From: Candidatus Coatesiibacteriota bacterium
GTDB lineage: Bacteria; Oederibacteriota; CAKKQC01
NCBI GenBank assembly: GCA_023265785.1
Contig: JAHFSL010000125.1
Coordinates: 1 to 7,174 of the forward strand
DNA length: 7,174 nucleotides
Reading direction: 5' to 3'
Shown here in pieces: positions 1-6,672 of the stretch. The notes under the pieces were generated by a model. It was not told where the DNA came from and searched no databases. It saw only the letters and a list, made by a program, of their open reading frames with translations. The translations under genes were made by a program, and so were the position numbers. How positions within the stretch are numbered: the stretch's first letter is position 1; each line of letters opens with the position of its first letter.

Positions 1-945
1 CAGGTCGCCCTGGGAGACCGTGAACGAGATGTTGGTCACCCCCGACTCCGAGACATCCTGGATGATCATGTCGATGTTGAGATCGGCCGCCGCCAGCGCG
101 CGGAAGAGTTCCGCCGCGATTCCCGGCTTGTCAGGCACCCCCAACACGGTCACCTTGGCCTCGTTCTTTGCATAGGTGATTCCCCGGACCAACACCTTTT
201 CCATCCCGGCTTCCTCCTCCACGATCAGCGTTCCTTTGACATCCTCGAACGACGAGCGCACGGCCAGCGGCACCTTGAACCGCTTGGCATACTCCACACT
301 CCGGGCGTTCAGCACCTGCGATCCCAGGCTGGCCATCTCCAGCATCTCGTCGTAGGTCACGACCGGCAGGGGCCGCGCCTCCGGCACGATCCGGGGGTCC
401 GCGGTCAGCACCCCCGGGACGTCCTTCATGAACTCGCAGGCGTCCGCCTTGAGGGCGGCCGCGAGCGCCACGGCGGTCAGGTCGGACCCCCCGCGTCCCA
501 GCGTGGTGATCTCCTCGCCCCGCTCACTCTCGCCCTGAAATCCCGCCACAATGGCGATCTTGCCGGCGGCCAGCGCCTTGGCAATCCGGTGGGCCCGGAC
601 GCGTACGATCCGCGCCTTCATGTGCCGCGTGTCGGTCACGAACCCCGCCTGCGCGCCGGTGAAGGAGATTGCGTTACCGCCCGCCGCCTTGATGGCCATG
701 GCCAGGAGCGCGATGGAGACCTGCTCGCCGGTGGCGAGGAGCATGTCCATCTCCCTCGGGTCGGGCTTGGAGGTGACCTGCCTGGCCAGTGCGATCAGGT
801 CATCGGTCGAGTCGCCCATCGCCGACACCACCACGACCAGTCGGTGCCCCTGCCGCTGACGCTTCAAGACCAACGAAGCGACATGCTTGAGTCGTTCAGC
901 GCCCGCAACGGAGGAGCCGCCATACTTCTGGACAATCGTGGACAT
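1..945 (-). CDS. lysC: Aspartate kinase, N-terminal 315 codons (C-terminus outside window)
   Basis: LysC transfers phosphate from ATP to aspartate, the committed cytoplasmic step towards lysine, threonine and methionine. Reading from ATG at 945, the protein opens with the amino-acid-kinase motif KYGGSSVAG (K7 to G15). It carries TTLGRGGSDLTAV at about residues 147-159, the conserved aspartokinase nucleotide and substrate region. From about residue 265 it enters the first ACT domain (VTVLGVPDKPGIAAELF, later NIDMIIQDVS), which in this family binds lysine and/or threonine for feedback inhibition. The frame is open to base 1. Monofunctional aspartokinases usually have just over 400 residues, so roughly 90 residues, including most of the second ACT unit, should lie outside. 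The start fits the family N-terminus. There is no Shine-Dalgarno, and the gene begins 15 bases after the apgM stop, so translation is probably coupled to apgM. The family assignment is firm; which amino acid inhibits it is not visible. Confidence 0.97.
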   Translation of the reverse strand, partial: MSTIVQKYGGSSVAGAERLKHVASLVLKRQRQGHRLVVVVSAMGDSTDDLIALARQVTSKPDPREMDMLLATGEQVSIALLAMAIKAAGGNAISFTGAQAGFVTDTRHMKARIVRVRAHRIAKALAAGKIAIVAGFQGESERGEEITTLGRGGSDLTAVALAAALKADACEFMKDVPGVLTADPRIVPEARPLPVVTYDEMLEMASLGSQVLNARSVEYAKRFKVPLAVRSSFEDVKGTLIVEEEAGMEKVLVRGITYAKNEAKVTVLGVPDKPGIAAELFRALAAADLNIDMIIQDVSESGVTNISFTVSQGDL

Positions 946-960
946 TGGATTTTTACTGTA

Positions 961-2148
961 TCAGGATTTCTGAAAGAACCGGTCCAGCAACCGCCACCCT
1001 TCGTCCAATTGGATTGGACCGGATTTCACCGCCTCCTCGTCATAGGTGGCAGGGCCCGCCACGGGCGCGGTGGACCGCCAGAGGGCCACGGGGACCGCGT
1101 CCTCGGCGTGGCCCTTGAGCGTGATCGGGGTCGGATGATCGGGCATCAGCAGGATGGACAGGTCGCCCAGCTTGGGCTGGGCCTTCAGAAGCGGCCCGAC
1201 AATGAACTCATCCATCCGCTCGATCGCGGCCACCTTTTCGGCCGTATTCCCCTCGTGCCCCGCCTCGTCCGGTGCCTCCACATGCACCAGAACAAAGTCA
1301 TGGGTCTTGAGCGCCTTGACCGTGGCGTCGCCCTTGCCCTTGTAGTTGGTGTCAAAGTATCCGGTCGCGCCGGGCACCTTGACCTGCTCCAGGCCGGCGA
1401 GGACGCCCAGGCCCCGCACGATGTCCACGGCGGTGATGACGGCGCCGGACAGCCCGTATTTTTTTGCGAAATCAGGGACGATGGGGGGCCGGCCCGGGCT
1501 CCACAGCCAGATCATGTTCGCGGGGTTCTTGCCTTTGAGCTTGCGGGCACGGTTCACCTCGTGGCCGTCCAGAAGGACCCGCGAATCTTGGAGCATCTGG
1601 AGCAGTTTGGCCTCGCCCTTGCCTTTCGGCACATGCTCCTTCCAATTCTGGCCCACGATGTTGTGCGGCGGCACGGTCGTGACCTCGTCCGAGCCGCCCC
1701 GCCAGACCATGAGGTGGCGGTAGGACACGCCGGCATGGAAGGTCATCTCCTCCGCCCCCAGCCGTTTGTCCAACATCTGGATGAGCGGCCGGGCCTCCTC
1801 GTCCGTGATGTGCCCGGCGCTGAAGTCTGCCATGGTGTCGCCCTTCACCGTGACCAGATTGCACCGGAAGGCCACCTCGCTCTTCTTCATCTCGATGCCG
1901 CGGCCCAACGCCTCCAGCGGCCCGCGGCCCTTGAAATACTGGACGGGGTCGTAGGACATCACGGCGGTCATGCAGACCTCGGTCCCGGGATTCATCCCCG
2001 GCGGACAGGTGCGCGCCAGCCCCGTCTCGCCCTCCCGGGCCAGCCGGTCCATGTGCGGCTTCTTCGCCGCCATCAGGGGGGTCCGACCCTCGAGTTCCGG
2101 AACGGGTCGGTCCGACATCCCGTCACCCACAATCAGGACATACTTCAT
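961..2148 (-). CDS. apgM: ApgM-type alkaline-phosphatase-superfamily protein, probable homoserine kinase (alternatively cofactor-independent phosphoglycerate mutase)
   Basis: This 395-residue protein has the full length of the archaeal-type cofactor-independent phosphoglycerate mutase family. Visible metal and catalytic motifs are GDGMSD (D9), PGTEVCMTAVMSYDP with T56 at the nucleophile position, HVEAPDEAGH (D294, H298) and MPDHPTP...GH (D337, H338, H347). One subgroup of the family is encoded within threonine clusters and has been proposed to be a homoserine kinase in organisms lacking thrB. This gene sits between thrC and lysC, with no GHMP-type thrB in the window, which supports that role by inference. 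Glycolytic mutase activity cannot be excluded from sequence alone. The nucleophile is normally Ser in this family, so Thr is a notable change. The start is ATG at 2148, giving MKYVLIVGDGM as in relatives; an open frame continues upstream but encodes only low-complexity R/P/S-rich sequence antisense to the next gene. The Shine-Dalgarno is poor. lysC follows after 15 bases. Confidence 0.9.
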   Translation of the reverse strand: MKYVLIVGDGMSDRPVPELEGRTPLMAAKKPHMDRLAREGETGLARTCPPGMNPGTEVCMTAVMSYDPVQYFKGRGPLEALGRGIEMKKSEVAFRCNLVTVKGDTMADFSAGHITDEEARPLIQMLDKRLGAEEMTFHAGVSYRHLMVWRGGSDEVTTVPPHNIVGQNWKEHVPKGKGEAKLLQMLQDSRVLLDGHEVNRARKLKGKNPANMIWLWSPGRPPIVPDFAKKYGLSGAVITAVDIVRGLGVLAGLEQVKVPGATGYFDTNYKGKGDATVKALKTHDFVLVHVEAPDEAGHEGNTAEKVAAIERMDEFIVGPLLKAQPKLGDLSILLMPDHPTPITLKGHAEDAVPVALWRSTAPVAGPATYDEEAVKSGPIQLDEGWRLLDRFFQKS

Positions 2149-2218
2149 GGTGGTTGATATTGAAGCACACCGATGGACGGGGGAGCGGGGCGCGGCCGGA
2201 AGCGATAGACTTCGGGTG
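2149..2218. promoter_or_regulatory. Divergent intergenic region between apgM and the Cys-rich exported gene
   Basis: These 70 bases separate two divergent start codons and must hold the promoter of the plus-strand gene at 2219, unless that gene is read from further upstream inside apgM. They may also hold a separate promoter for apgM-lysC. I see no convincing pair of -35 and -10 hexamers on either strand. Weak candidates are TAGACT at 2206-2211 (plus), without a -35, and CAATAT on the minus strand just upstream of apgM. Neither start has a Shine-Dalgarno here. The promoter role is inferred from gene orientation only. Confidence 0.35.
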
Positions 2219-2797
2219 ATGAGCCGGATATTGGGTCTTCTTCTCTTCCTGACGCCCCTCCCGGGCCGGGCCGAGGTGGGCCTCGCCGGCGGGCTGGTCC
2301 GCCAGTCCCCCGACAGCCTCGCCGCGAAGCGGCTGGACGGCTGGGAGGGAAGCGTCATGGCCCTGGAGCCGGAGGGCAAGGGTTTCTGGGTCTTCGCCGG
2401 CGGGCAGGCACGGGGCGATGAGACCCAGGTGACCTGGGGACAGGCCCGGCTCAACTTCGTCGTGGTGGGCGGGAAGACCGGTGCCCTGTTCCTCGGCGGC
2501 GGGACCGGGCTGGGCTGGCTGGACACGGGCGGGACACGGCGCCGGGCGTGGCTCACCTCGGCGGAAGCCGGCCTGCTGGTCTCGCCGTTGCGCATCCTGG
2601 AAGTGGTCTGGCCCAACTGCCCCTGCGTTTCGTGCCTGTTCGGCCGCGGGAGCCCCGACTGTACCACCTGCCTGCGCGAAAAATCATCCGGCAAGTCCCT
2701 CGGCGCGGTTCGCGTCGGCGTGGAGGCCGGCTGGCGCAAGGCGGCACTGGGCCTGGCCGGCCCGGAATACCGCGCCTGGGTCGGACTGGTGTTCTAG
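2219..2797 (+). CDS. Unrecognised exported protein with five-cysteine cluster, probably envelope-located
   Basis: I do not recognise this 192-residue protein. It begins MSRILGLLLFLTPLPGRAEV, a short signal peptide with a basic start, a leucine-rich core and a likely signal peptidase I site after GRA (about residue 18). The mature part is rich in glycine and alternates polar and hydrophobic residues (for example around 78-100 and 163-192). It ends YRAWVGLVF with a terminal phenylalanine, which recalls outer-membrane beta-barrels, although the protein is small for one. Residues 134-151 hold cysteines at 134, 136, 139, 148 and 151 (C-x-C-x2-C-x8-C-x2-C), which could bind metal or form disulfides. 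ATG 2219 is chosen because it gives the signal peptide; the frame is open upstream but antisense to apgM. There is no clear Shine-Dalgarno. It runs against its neighbours, ends 4 bases from the thrC stop and splits the threonine cluster. Its function is unknown. Confidence 0.75.
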   Translation: MSRILGLLLFLTPLPGRAEVGLAGGLVRQSPDSLAAKRLDGWEGSVMALEPEGKGFWVFAGGQARGDETQVTWGQARLNFVVVGGKTGALFLGGGTGLGWLDTGGTRRRAWLTSAEAGLLVSPLRILEVVWPNCPCVSCLFGRGSPDCTTCLREKSSGKSLGAVRVGVEAGWRKAALGLAGPEYRAWVGLVF

Positions 2798-2801
2798 TGG
2801 T

Positions 2802-3911
2802 CTAGCGCTTCGTGAGCTTGAGGACGGAGGCGACGGCGTCCACGGTGGGATCCGCGGTCAGGATCCGCTCGAACTGTTCGATGGCGGTGTTGGGATCCTT
2901 GAGCCCGTGGCCCGTGAGGATGCACGCCACCGTCCGGTCGCGCACCCCGCGGAAGTAGCCCGCCTTCGCCAGCGTCCGCACGCCCGCCACGCCCGCCGCC
3001 GAGGCGGGCTCGCAGAAGACGCCCTCCAGCCGCGCCAGCGCCCGGTACGCCTCAAGAATCTGGGCGTCGGTCACGGCCCGGATGACCCCGCCCGACTCCT
3101 CGCGCGCGGCTTCCGCCCCCCGCCAGGAGGCGGGGTTGCCGATGCGGATCGCGGTGGCAATCGTGCGCGGCGCCTTGACGGGCCGGCCCTCCACGATCGG
3201 TGCGGCACCGGCGGCCTGGAACCCGAGCATCCGGGGCAGGGCCGAAATCTTTCCCGCGGTCCGGTATTCCTTGTAGCCCTTCCAGTACGCGGTGATGTTC
3301 CCCGCGTTGCCCACCGGGATCGCGTGGAACGCGGGCGCCCGGCCCAGCGCATCGCTGATTTCAAACGAACCCGTCTTTTGCCCCTCGATCCGGTACGGGT
3401 TGGTGGAGTTCACGATCGTCACGGCATAGGACCGGCCCAGCTCGCGCACCACCGTCAACGCCTCATCGAATCCCCCCCGGATCTGGAGCACCTTGGCGCC
3501 GTGCATCAGCGCCTGCGCCAATTTTCCCAGCGCGACCTCCCCCTTGGGGATCAGGATCGTGCAGGCCAGCCCCGCCCGCGCCGCGTACGCGGCGGCCGAG
3601 GCGGCCGTGTTCCCGGTGGACGCGCACACCACCGCATGGGCGCCCTCCTCCTTCGCCTTGGAGATCGCCAGCGTCATGCCCCGATCCTTGAACGAGCCGG
3701 TCGGATTCAACCCCTCATATTTCAGGTAGAGCGACACGCCGCCGCCCACCCATTTCGAGAGTCGCGGCGCGGGAATCAGCGGGGTGGCACCCTCCATGAG
3801 GGTGACCACGGGCGTCGCCTTTGTCACGGGAAGCCACTGCCGGTACTCCTCAATCAGCCCGTTCCAGACGACCGCGGCGCGGGGCGGGGTGACCCGGACG
3901 GGCGGCTTCAT
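2802..3911 (-). CDS. thrC: Threonine synthase
   Basis: ThrC converts O-phosphohomoserine to threonine with pyridoxal phosphate, the last step of the pathway, in the cytoplasm. The 369-residue protein is of the compact bacterial type. It shows the PLP lysine in NPTGSFKDRGM (K75), the substrate/cofactor loop CASTGNTAASAAAYAARAG (from residue 96), and the phosphate-cradling VGNAGNITAYWKGYKEY (from residue 200). The later EPASAAGVAG and LTGHGLKD motifs are typical of threonine synthases rather than threonine deaminases. The ATG at 3911 shares an ATGA overlap with the hom stop codon, a strong sign of translational coupling. A longer reading frame upstream is only a shadow inside hom. ThrC needs phosphohomoserine, so a homoserine kinase must exist; the nearby ApgM-like protein is the only candidate in the window. 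Its stop lies 4 bases from the stop of the convergent exported-protein gene, with no evident terminator between them. Confidence 0.97.
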   Translation of the reverse strand: MKPPVRVTPPRAAVVWNGLIEEYRQWLPVTKATPVVTLMEGATPLIPAPRLSKWVGGGVSLYLKYEGLNPTGSFKDRGMTLAISKAKEEGAHAVVCASTGNTAASAAAYAARAGLACTILIPKGEVALGKLAQALMHGAKVLQIRGGFDEALTVVRELGRSYAVTIVNSTNPYRIEGQKTGSFEISDALGRAPAFHAIPVGNAGNITAYWKGYKEYRTAGKISALPRMLGFQAAGAAPIVEGRPVKAPRTIATAIRIGNPASWRGAEAAREESGGVIRAVTDAQILEAYRALARLEGVFCEPASAAGVAGVRTLAKAGYFRGVRDRTVACILTGHGLKDPNTAIEQFERILTADPTVDAVASVLKLTKR

Positions 3912-5230
3912 TCGCCCCGTTCCACCCGCAGGAGCACGATCTTCCCCTTCACCGCGGGGAGCGACTCGATCTGCCGGCGGGCTTCCTGCATGTCCTTTTC
4001 CAGCGCTTCGTACGTCAGAATGACTACGGGCACCTTGTCGCCCTTGCTCCGTTCCTTCTGGACCACCGCCGCAATGGAGACCCGGTGGTCGGCCAGGATT
4101 TTGGCGATGGCGGACAGGACGCCGGGCTGGTCCATGGCGGACAGCCGCAGGTAATACCGGCAGGTCAGCTCTTCCATCGGCCGGACGGGCAGGTTGACGG
4201 GCGTGTGCGGAATGTCCCCGAACGGCCCCCACCCGGCCCGGCCCGCGACATCGTAGGCGATGGACCGCGCGACATAGAGGATGTCACTCACCACCGCCGA
4301 GGCCGTGGGCATCTGCCCGGCGCCCAGGCCGTAAAACATCGTCGCCCCGACCGCGTCGCCCACGACATAAATCGCGTTGTAGGCCCCATCCACATCGGCG
4401 AGCAGGTGGGTTTCCGGCAACAGGGCGGGATGGACCCGGACCTCGAGCTTCCCCTCCTCCTGCTTGGCGATGGCCAGGAGTTTCACGACATAGCCGAACT
4501 CTTCCCGGGCCCAGACGAAGTCCTGAGGCGTCAGGTCCTCAATGCCCTCGACATGAACTGACGCGAAGGGGACCGTGGTCTCGAAGGCCAGCGAGGTCAG
4601 GACCGTGAGCTTGTGGGCGGCGTCGCCGCCACCCACATCCAGAGCGGGATCGGCCTCGGCATATCCCTTCTTCTGCGCCTCCTTGAGTGCCTCCGGAAAG
4701 GTCTTCCCGTCCTTGTCCATCCGGGTCAGGATGTAGTTCGAGGTCCCGTTCACGATCCCGAAGATGGCCTCGATCCGGTTGGCCGCGAGTCCCTCCGAAA
4801 GCGACTGGATGATCGGAATACCGCCGCCGACCGCGCCCTCGAAATACACCTCGACGCCATTGGCCCGGGCGGCGCCGACGATCTCCGCCCAGTGCTCGGC
4901 CAGCAGGGCCTTGTTCGCGGTGACGATGTGCTTCTTCGCCTTGATGGCTTCCATGACATACATCCGGGCGGGCATCAACCCGCCGATCAACTCAACGATG
5001 AGGTCAATGGACGGGTCGCGCAGGACCGACACGGCATCCTCGGTGATCATCCCCTTGGGCAGGTCCACGTCCCGGGGCTTGGAGGCGTCCTTGACGGCGA
5101 CGCGGGCCAGCTCCAGTTTCGCCCCGGCCTTGCGCTCCAGGTCCGCCCGGTGCGCCGTCAGGAGCCGGACGACCCCGGTGCCCACCGTGCCCATGCCGAG
5201 GAGACCGATCCGGATGGTGGACTTTCCCAT
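3908..5230 (-). CDS. hom: Homoserine dehydrogenase with C-terminal ACT domain
   Basis: Hom reduces aspartate semialdehyde to homoserine with NAD(P)H at the branch towards threonine and methionine. The 440-residue protein has the usual length of the ACT-containing monofunctional form. The Rossmann glycine motif is GLLGMGTVGTG (G12, G14, G17). It is followed by TANKALLAEH (N106, K107), NGTSNYILT (161-169) and GYAEADPALDVGGGDAAHK with the catalytic-region D203 and K207. The oligomerisation and substrate-domain motif VHPALLPETHLLADVDGAYNAI spans about 266-287. A C-terminal ACT domain (about 358-437, RLSAMDQPGVLSAIAKIL) suggests feedback inhibition by threonine. The ATG at 5230 fits the family N-terminus. 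A purine-rich GGGAGGG lies some 15 bases upstream, farther than normal for a Shine-Dalgarno. The gene follows the aminotransferase after a 93-bp structured spacer and overlaps thrC by four bases. Confidence 0.98.
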   Translation of the reverse strand: MGKSTIRIGLLGMGTVGTGVVRLLTAHRADLERKAGAKLELARVAVKDASKPRDVDLPKGMITEDAVSVLRDPSIDLIVELIGGLMPARMYVMEAIKAKKHIVTANKALLAEHWAEIVGAARANGVEVYFEGAVGGGIPIIQSLSEGLAANRIEAIFGIVNGTSNYILTRMDKDGKTFPEALKEAQKKGYAEADPALDVGGGDAAHKLTVLTSLAFETTVPFASVHVEGIEDLTPQDFVWAREEFGYVVKLLAIAKQEEGKLEVRVHPALLPETHLLADVDGAYNAIYVVGDAVGATMFYGLGAGQMPTASAVVSDILYVARSIAYDVAGRAGWGPFGDIPHTPVNLPVRPMEELTCRYYLRLSAMDQPGVLSAIAKILADHRVSIAAVVQKERSKGDKVPVVILTYEALEKDMQEARRQIESLPAVKGKIVLLRVERGE

Positions 5231-5323
5231 TGGATTAGACGTTCACCCTCCCATCTCCATCGAAGGCCGCTCCGCCACGGCACAGCCGCGGCGTCGCGGT
5301 CGCCGAGCTCACGCTCGGCTCCT
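5231..5323 (-). promoter_or_regulatory. Structured spacer between aminotransferase gene and hom, with alternative hairpins
   Basis: Read in the direction of transcription (minus), this spacer contains three inverted repeats. Hairpin A (5319 to 5302) pairs GCCGAGC with GCTCGGC around a GTGA loop, a GNRA-type tetraloop. Hairpin B (5299 to 5286) pairs CCGCG with CGCGG around ACGC. Hairpin C (5291 to 5275) pairs CCGCGGC with GCCGTGG around TGT, with one G-U pair. B and C share bases 5286-5291 and exclude one another. No T-run follows any of them, so a standard intrinsic terminator is unlikely. Roles could be mRNA stabilisation of the upstream gene, processing, or attenuation before hom; none is shown by the sequence. 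Confidence 0.45.
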
Positions 5324-6595
5324 TCATCCCTTCGTCAGGGCGGAGACGGACTCGGCGAGGCGGGCCACAGCCTTCGTAATGACGGCCGGCGAGGTGGCAA
5401 AGGACATGCGCAGGTGGCACTCCAGCCCGAACTCGGCACCGGGGACCATGGCCACCTTGGCGGATTCCAGGAAATGCGTGGTGAGCGCACCGGAGAATCC
5501 CTTCGTCCCCTTGGCGGGATCCATCTTGAGAGCGCGGAGCACGGCGGGCATGGCCGCCAGCCCGCGGACATCCGGGAACACATAGAACGCGCCGTCGGCC
5601 GGGGCGCACCGGAACCCCGGAATGGCGTTGAGCCCATCGGCAATCAGGATCCGGCGTTTCGCGAACTCGGCATGCATGGTCGCCACGGAATCCTGCGGGC
5701 CGGTGAGCGCCGCCAGCGCCGCCTTCTGGGCGATGGACGTCGGGTTGGAGGTGGTCTGCGACTGGTAATCGCCCATCGCGGCGATGATGGCCGCCGGACC
5801 CAGGGCCCACCCGATCCGCCACCCGGTCATCGCGAAGGTCTTGGAGACCCCGTTGATCACGATGATCCGGTCCTTGAGGTCTGGCGCCACGGCGGCGAGC
5901 GACTTGGCAATGCCTGCATACACGAGGCAGTCGTAGATCTCGTCGGAAATCACCCAGGCGCCGGGGAACTCGCGCAGGACAACCGCAAGGGCCGCGAGCT
6001 CCTCCGGGGTATACACAATGCCCGTCGGATTCGACGGCGCATTCAGGATGACGACCTTCGTCTTGGCATTCAGCCCCTTCCGGAGGACGGCGGGCGTGAG
6101 CTTGTACCCGGCCTCCACCGGCGTCAGGTGCGCCGAATCCGGATCCCAGAGAACCGCGGTCCCATCCGTATAGATGATCCGTGGCACGCCGCCATAGAGC
6201 TTGGCCATGGCGGGATACGACACCCAGAAGGGCGCGGGAATGAGGACCTCGTCGCCGTCGTTCACCAGCGCAAAGAGAGCATTGGCGATCGCGTGCTTCG
6301 CGCCCACCGAAATGACGACCTGCTTGGGCTCGTACTCGAGTCCCTGGGTTTTCCGGGCGTGCGCCGCGACCGCGGTCTTCAGCTCGACGATCCCCGAGGC
6401 GGGCGTGTACTTGGTAAATCCCGCCTTCATGGCATCGCCGGCGGCCGCCTTGATGTGCTCCGGGGTGTCGAAATCGGGCTCGCCCGCCGACAGGGATAGG
6501 ACATCCATCCCCTGCGCCTTCATGGCATTGGCCTTGGCCGAAATGGCCAGGGTGGCCGAGGGACGCAGTTCGGCGGCGCGCCGTGAGAGTGCCAT
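5324..6595 (-). CDS. aspC: Class I PLP aminotransferase, aspartate aminotransferase type
   Basis: This 423-residue fold-type I enzyme probably transaminates oxaloacetate with glutamate to give aspartate, feeding LysC and Hom. The PLP lysine lies in VNGVSKTFAMTGWRIGW (K252). Cofactor contacts are seen in NAPSNPTG (185-192) and SDEIYDCLVY (D218, Y221), and the substrate carboxylate arginine in HLRMSFA (R396). The N-terminus LSAGEPDFDTPEHI and PSATLAISAKA match the group I-gamma/Ib bacterial enzymes, some of which also transaminate prephenate; that activity is possible here. At 423 residues it is somewhat longer than the usual ~400, with extra sequence near residues 143-165 and 355-368. The start ATG at 6595 aligns with the family N-terminus; the frame stays open further upstream, but that extension reads through the promoter. 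A perfect TATAAT ends 9 bases before the ATG, so the mRNA is probably leaderless. It is the first gene of the threonine cluster; hom follows after 93 bp. Confidence 0.94.
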   Translation of the reverse strand: MALSRRAAELRPSATLAISAKANAMKAQGMDVLSLSAGEPDFDTPEHIKAAAGDAMKAGFTKYTPASGIVELKTAVAAHARKTQGLEYEPKQVVISVGAKHAIANALFALVNDGDEVLIPAPFWVSYPAMAKLYGGVPRIIYTDGTAVLWDPDSAHLTPVEAGYKLTPAVLRKGLNAKTKVVILNAPSNPTGIVYTPEELAALAVVLREFPGAWVISDEIYDCLVYAGIAKSLAAVAPDLKDRIIVINGVSKTFAMTGWRIGWALGPAAIIAAMGDYQSQTTSNPTSIAQKAALAALTGPQDSVATMHAEFAKRRILIADGLNAIPGFRCAPADGAFYVFPDVRGLAAMPAVLRALKMDPAKGTKGFSGALTTHFLESAKVAMVPGAEFGLECHLRMSFATSPAVITKAVARLAESVSALTKG

Positions 6596-6604
6596 GGGGC
6601 CCCT

Positions 6605-6610
6605 ATTATA
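6605..6610 (-). promoter_or_regulatory. Consensus -10 box (TATAAT) for aspC, giving a leaderless or near-leaderless mRNA
   Basis: On the minus strand the hexamer is an exact TATAAT. Only nine bases (AGGGGCCCC) separate it from the aspC ATG. With the usual distance to +1, transcription would begin about three bases before the ATG. No -35 hexamer is visible at 16-18 bp; that position is occupied by the C9/G9 run at 6629-6637. The match to consensus is direct; promoter activity is inferred. Confidence 0.6.
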
Positions 6611-6642
6611 TGGGAGAGTCGCGTTCAGCCCCCCCCCGGGCC

Positions 6643-6672
6643 TTGTCCGGAGCCCCCCGGGGCCGCTAGAAT
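6643..6672 (+). promoter_or_regulatory. Probable sigma-70-type promoter of rpsU
   Basis: TTGTCC at 6643-6648 (four of six to TTGACA) and TAGAAT at 6667-6672 (five of six to TATAAT) are separated by 18 bp. This predicts a start near 6679 and a leader of roughly 88 nt before the rpsU GTG. It is the best -35/-10 pair in the intergenic region on this strand. Confidence 0.6.

Noticed and set aside
2134..2151. Self-standing contribution of a riboswitch or T-box before apgM or hom
   Set aside because: The leaders are too short (70 and 93 bases) and I see no T-box, lysine or threonine-leader sequence pattern such as runs of Thr or Ile codons.
589..2157. 522-codon plus-strand open frame antisense to lysC and apgM
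   Set aside because: It is a GC-driven shadow: both minus-strand genes have clear family motifs throughout, and the antisense product is low-complexity and rich in H, R, G and D with no recognisable domain.
2149..2739. N-terminal extension of about 197 residues on the ApgM-like protein
   Set aside because: The added part is R/P/S-rich low-complexity sequence antisense to the signal-peptide gene, and the family starts at MKYVLIVGDGM.
2481..4154. 557-codon plus-strand open frame covering the exported gene and antisense to thrC and part of hom
   Set aside because: It lies out of frame with the signal-peptide gene and antisense to unmistakable thrC and hom; the product is Arg/Gly/Pro-rich without motifs.
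5302..5319. Intrinsic terminator after aspC
   Set aside because: The hairpin is strong but no T-run follows on the transcribed strand, and hom lies just downstream in the same direction.
4613..6499. 628-codon plus-strand open frame antisense to hom and aspC
   Set aside because: Long antisense frames are expected at this GC content. Both opposite genes show complete catalytic motifs.
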